6,646 nucleotides of DNA from an uncultured Archangium sp. (lineage in GTDB: Bacteria; Myxococcota; Myxococcia; Myxococcales; Myxococcaceae). The DNA is taken from contig CAMLFP010000308.1 in NCBI GenBank assembly GCA_946479335.1, positions 1 through 6,646 of the forward strand, in the 5' to 3' direction. The notes under the pieces were generated by a model, which saw nothing but the letters and a program-made list of their open reading frames with translations, made no database searches and was not told where the DNA came from. This document shows, one piece after another, positions 5,228 through 6,646 of the stretch. The stretch's first letter is position 1; every line of letters begins with the position of its first letter. Both the position numbers and the translations under genes were made by a program.

Positions 5228-6646
5228 GCACGTGCTCATCGCAGCCGCGCTGCTCGGCACCGGCTGCATCCCCACGCTGGTCGAGAACCCGTCGCGTGAG
5301 GTCAGCAAGGCGGTGCCGAAGAGCTTCCGCCGCGACCAGAAGTCGGAGTCGGACGCGGAGAAGGACAACTCCGGCCTCAAGACGTGGAAGGAGTTCTTCG
5401 CCAGCGCGGAGCTCCAGGGCCTCATCGAGCAGGCGCTCAAGAACAACCAGGAGCTGAACTTCCAGCTCCAGGAAATCATCATCTCGCAGAACGAGGTCTA
5501 CGCGCGGCGCGGCGAGTACATCCCCAAGATGGGGGCGTTCCTCGGCGCGGGCGGCGACAAGGTCAGCGAGTGGTCGAGTCAGGGCGTCTCTGACAAGGCC
5601 AACGGGCTCCCGCCGTTCCTCGGCAACTTCAACTTCGGGCTCCAGGGCTCCTGGGAGGTCGACATCTGGGGCAAGCTGCGCAACGCCGCCAACGCCGCGC
5701 AGATGCGCTACCTCGCGAGCGGCGAGGCGCGGAACTTCCTCATCACCCAGTTGGTCGCTGAAATCGCCCGCAGCTATTACGAGCTGCTCGCGCTCGACAA
5801 CCAGCTCGAGGTGCTGCAGCGGAACATCCAGATCCAGACCGACGCGCTGGAGGTGGTGAAGATTGAGAAGCAGGGCGCGCGCGTGACGCAGCTCGCGGTG
5901 CAGCGCTTCGAGGCCGAGGTGCTGAAGAACCGCAGCCGGCTCTACTACCTGGAGCAGCAGCGCATCGTGGTCGAGAACCGCATCAACTTCCTCGTGGGGC
6001 GCTTCCCGCAGCCGGTGGCGCGCAACAAGGAACAGCTCAACGCGCCGCTGCCGGCGATGCTGGGCGCGGGCCTGCCTGCGGAGCTGCTCGACAACCGGCC
6101 CGACCTCCGTCAGGCGGCGCTGCAGCTGGAGGCCGCGAAGCTCGACGTGAAGTCGACGCGGGCGCGCTTCTTCCCCTCGCTGAGCATCGACGCGGCGATG
6201 GGCTACCAGTCGTTCAACATCACGCACCTCGTCGACACGCCGGCGTCGCTCATCGCCAACTTCGCGGGCAACATCCTCCAGCCGCTGCTCAACCGCCGCG
6301 GCATCGAGGCCGACTACCGCACCGCCAACGCGAAGCAGATCCAGGCCATCATCAGCTACGAGCGCACGCTGCTGCAGGCCTTCACCGACGTCGCCAACCA
6401 GCAGGCGAAGTACGAGAACCTCCAGAAGAGCTTCACGCTGCAGTCGCAGCAGGTCGACGTGTTGAAGCAGTCGGTCGACGTCTCGAACACGCTCTTCCAG
6501 TCGGCGCGCGCCGACTACATGGAAGTGCTGCTCACCCGCCGCGACTCGCTCGACGCGCAGATGGAGCTCATCGAGACGCGGCTCGCGATGCTGGAGTCGA
6601 TGGTGAACATGTACCAGGCGCTGGGCGGCGGCTGGCAGGCGCCCGC
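5220..6646 (+). CDS. Outer-membrane efflux lipoprotein (NodT/TolC family), 3' end cut by window
   Basis: The first 475 residues are present. It forms the outer-membrane exit duct of the exporter, normally a trimeric beta-barrel with a long alpha-helical tunnel. The signal peptide ends in LLGTGC with lipidated Cys16. Family landmarks in order: WKEFF and LIEQALKNNQEL (56-79), FGLQGSWEVDIWGKLRN (139-155, the family's SWE-D-[LI]-[FW]-GK-LR signature), ARSYYELLALDNQ (183-195), the repeat hinge LPAELLDNRPDLRQA (285-299) with RARFFPSLS (314-322), AFTDVANQQ (387-395), DYMEVLLTRRDSL (432-444), and MYQALGGGW (464-472), the usual C-terminal end. Only a few residues should be missing. The second helix-turn near the periplasmic tip reads FQSARADYMEVL, where many relatives have Y-x-x-G-x-x-DYLEVL, so Gly is replaced by Ala429. 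ATG 5220 gives the lipoprotein signal directly and overlaps the pump stop by 8 bases. Assignment is secure; the partner is the adjacent adaptor and pump. Confidence 0.96.
   Translation, partial: MRKHVLIAAALLGTGCIPTLVENPSREVSKAVPKSFRRDQKSESDAEKDNSGLKTWKEFFASAELQGLIEQALKNNQELNFQLQEIIISQNEVYARRGEYIPKMGAFLGAGGDKVSEWSSQGVSDKANGLPPFLGNFNFGLQGSWEVDIWGKLRNAANAAQMRYLASGEARNFLITQLVAEIARSYYELLALDNQLEVLQRNIQIQTDALEVVKIEKQGARVTQLAVQRFEAEVLKNRSRLYYLEQQRIVVENRINFLVGRFPQPVARNKEQLNAPLPAMLGAGLPAELLDNRPDLRQAALQLEAAKLDVKSTRARFFPSLSIDAAMGYQSFNITHLVDTPASLIANFAGNILQPLLNRRGIEADYRTANAKQIQAIISYERTLLQAFTDVANQQAKYENLQKSFTLQSQQVDVLKQSVDVSNTLFQSARADYMEVLLTRRDSLDAQMELIETRLAMLESMVNMYQALGGGWQAP

Noticed and set aside
3833..6227. 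Further long - strand reading frames (3833-4342, 4349-5482, 5079-6227).
   Set aside because: Same composition artefact opposite the well-supported pump and channel genes; the products are rich in Arg, His, Leu and Asp without recognisable motifs.

Overview
The window is high-GC DNA (mid-60s percent by eye) with strongly G/C-biased third codon positions and almost no TTA, CTA or TCA codons in its genes. Three of the four recognisable genes start with lipoprotein signal peptides, and the last three encode a complete Gram-negative tripartite efflux system. A myxobacterium (Myxococcota) or similar high-GC proteobacterium-like host fits best. This is inferred from composition and gene style, not from a marker gene.

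Layout, all on the + strand. (1) Positions 1-201 hold the 3' end of a gene, or a complete 57-residue small protein, with one membrane segment. (2) Positions 206-793 encode a 195-residue lipoprotein of unknown function, starting 4 bases after that stop codon. (3) Positions 794-895 are a 102-base spacer with several overlapping inverted repeats, the only plausible control region for the genes downstream. (4) Positions 896-1981 encode a lipidated periplasmic adaptor (membrane fusion protein). (5) Positions 1991-5227 encode an HAE1-type RND inner-membrane pump of 1078 residues. (6) Positions 5220 to the window end encode a NodT/TolC-like outer-membrane lipoprotein channel, complete except for its last few residues. 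The adaptor, pump and channel are separated by +9 and -8 bases, so they are almost certainly one translationally coupled operon.

Together the last three genes should build a proton-driven envelope-spanning exporter: the pump captures substrate from the periplasm or membrane, the adaptor bridges, and the channel crosses the outer membrane. The proton-relay residues are intact (Asp408, Asp409, Lys944, Arg974, Thr981). The phenylalanine-rich drug pocket of AcrB is mostly not conserved, and the adaptor-channel tip motifs differ from the AcrA/TolC pattern on both sides. Substrate therefore cannot be read from the sequence.

I see no RNA gene, CRISPR array, insertion sequence or clearly novel system. 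The points most worth a second look are the linked unknown lipoprotein, the structured leader, the altered pump pocket and the matched variant tips. Very long antisense reading frames, up to 3.7 kb, are composition shadows.
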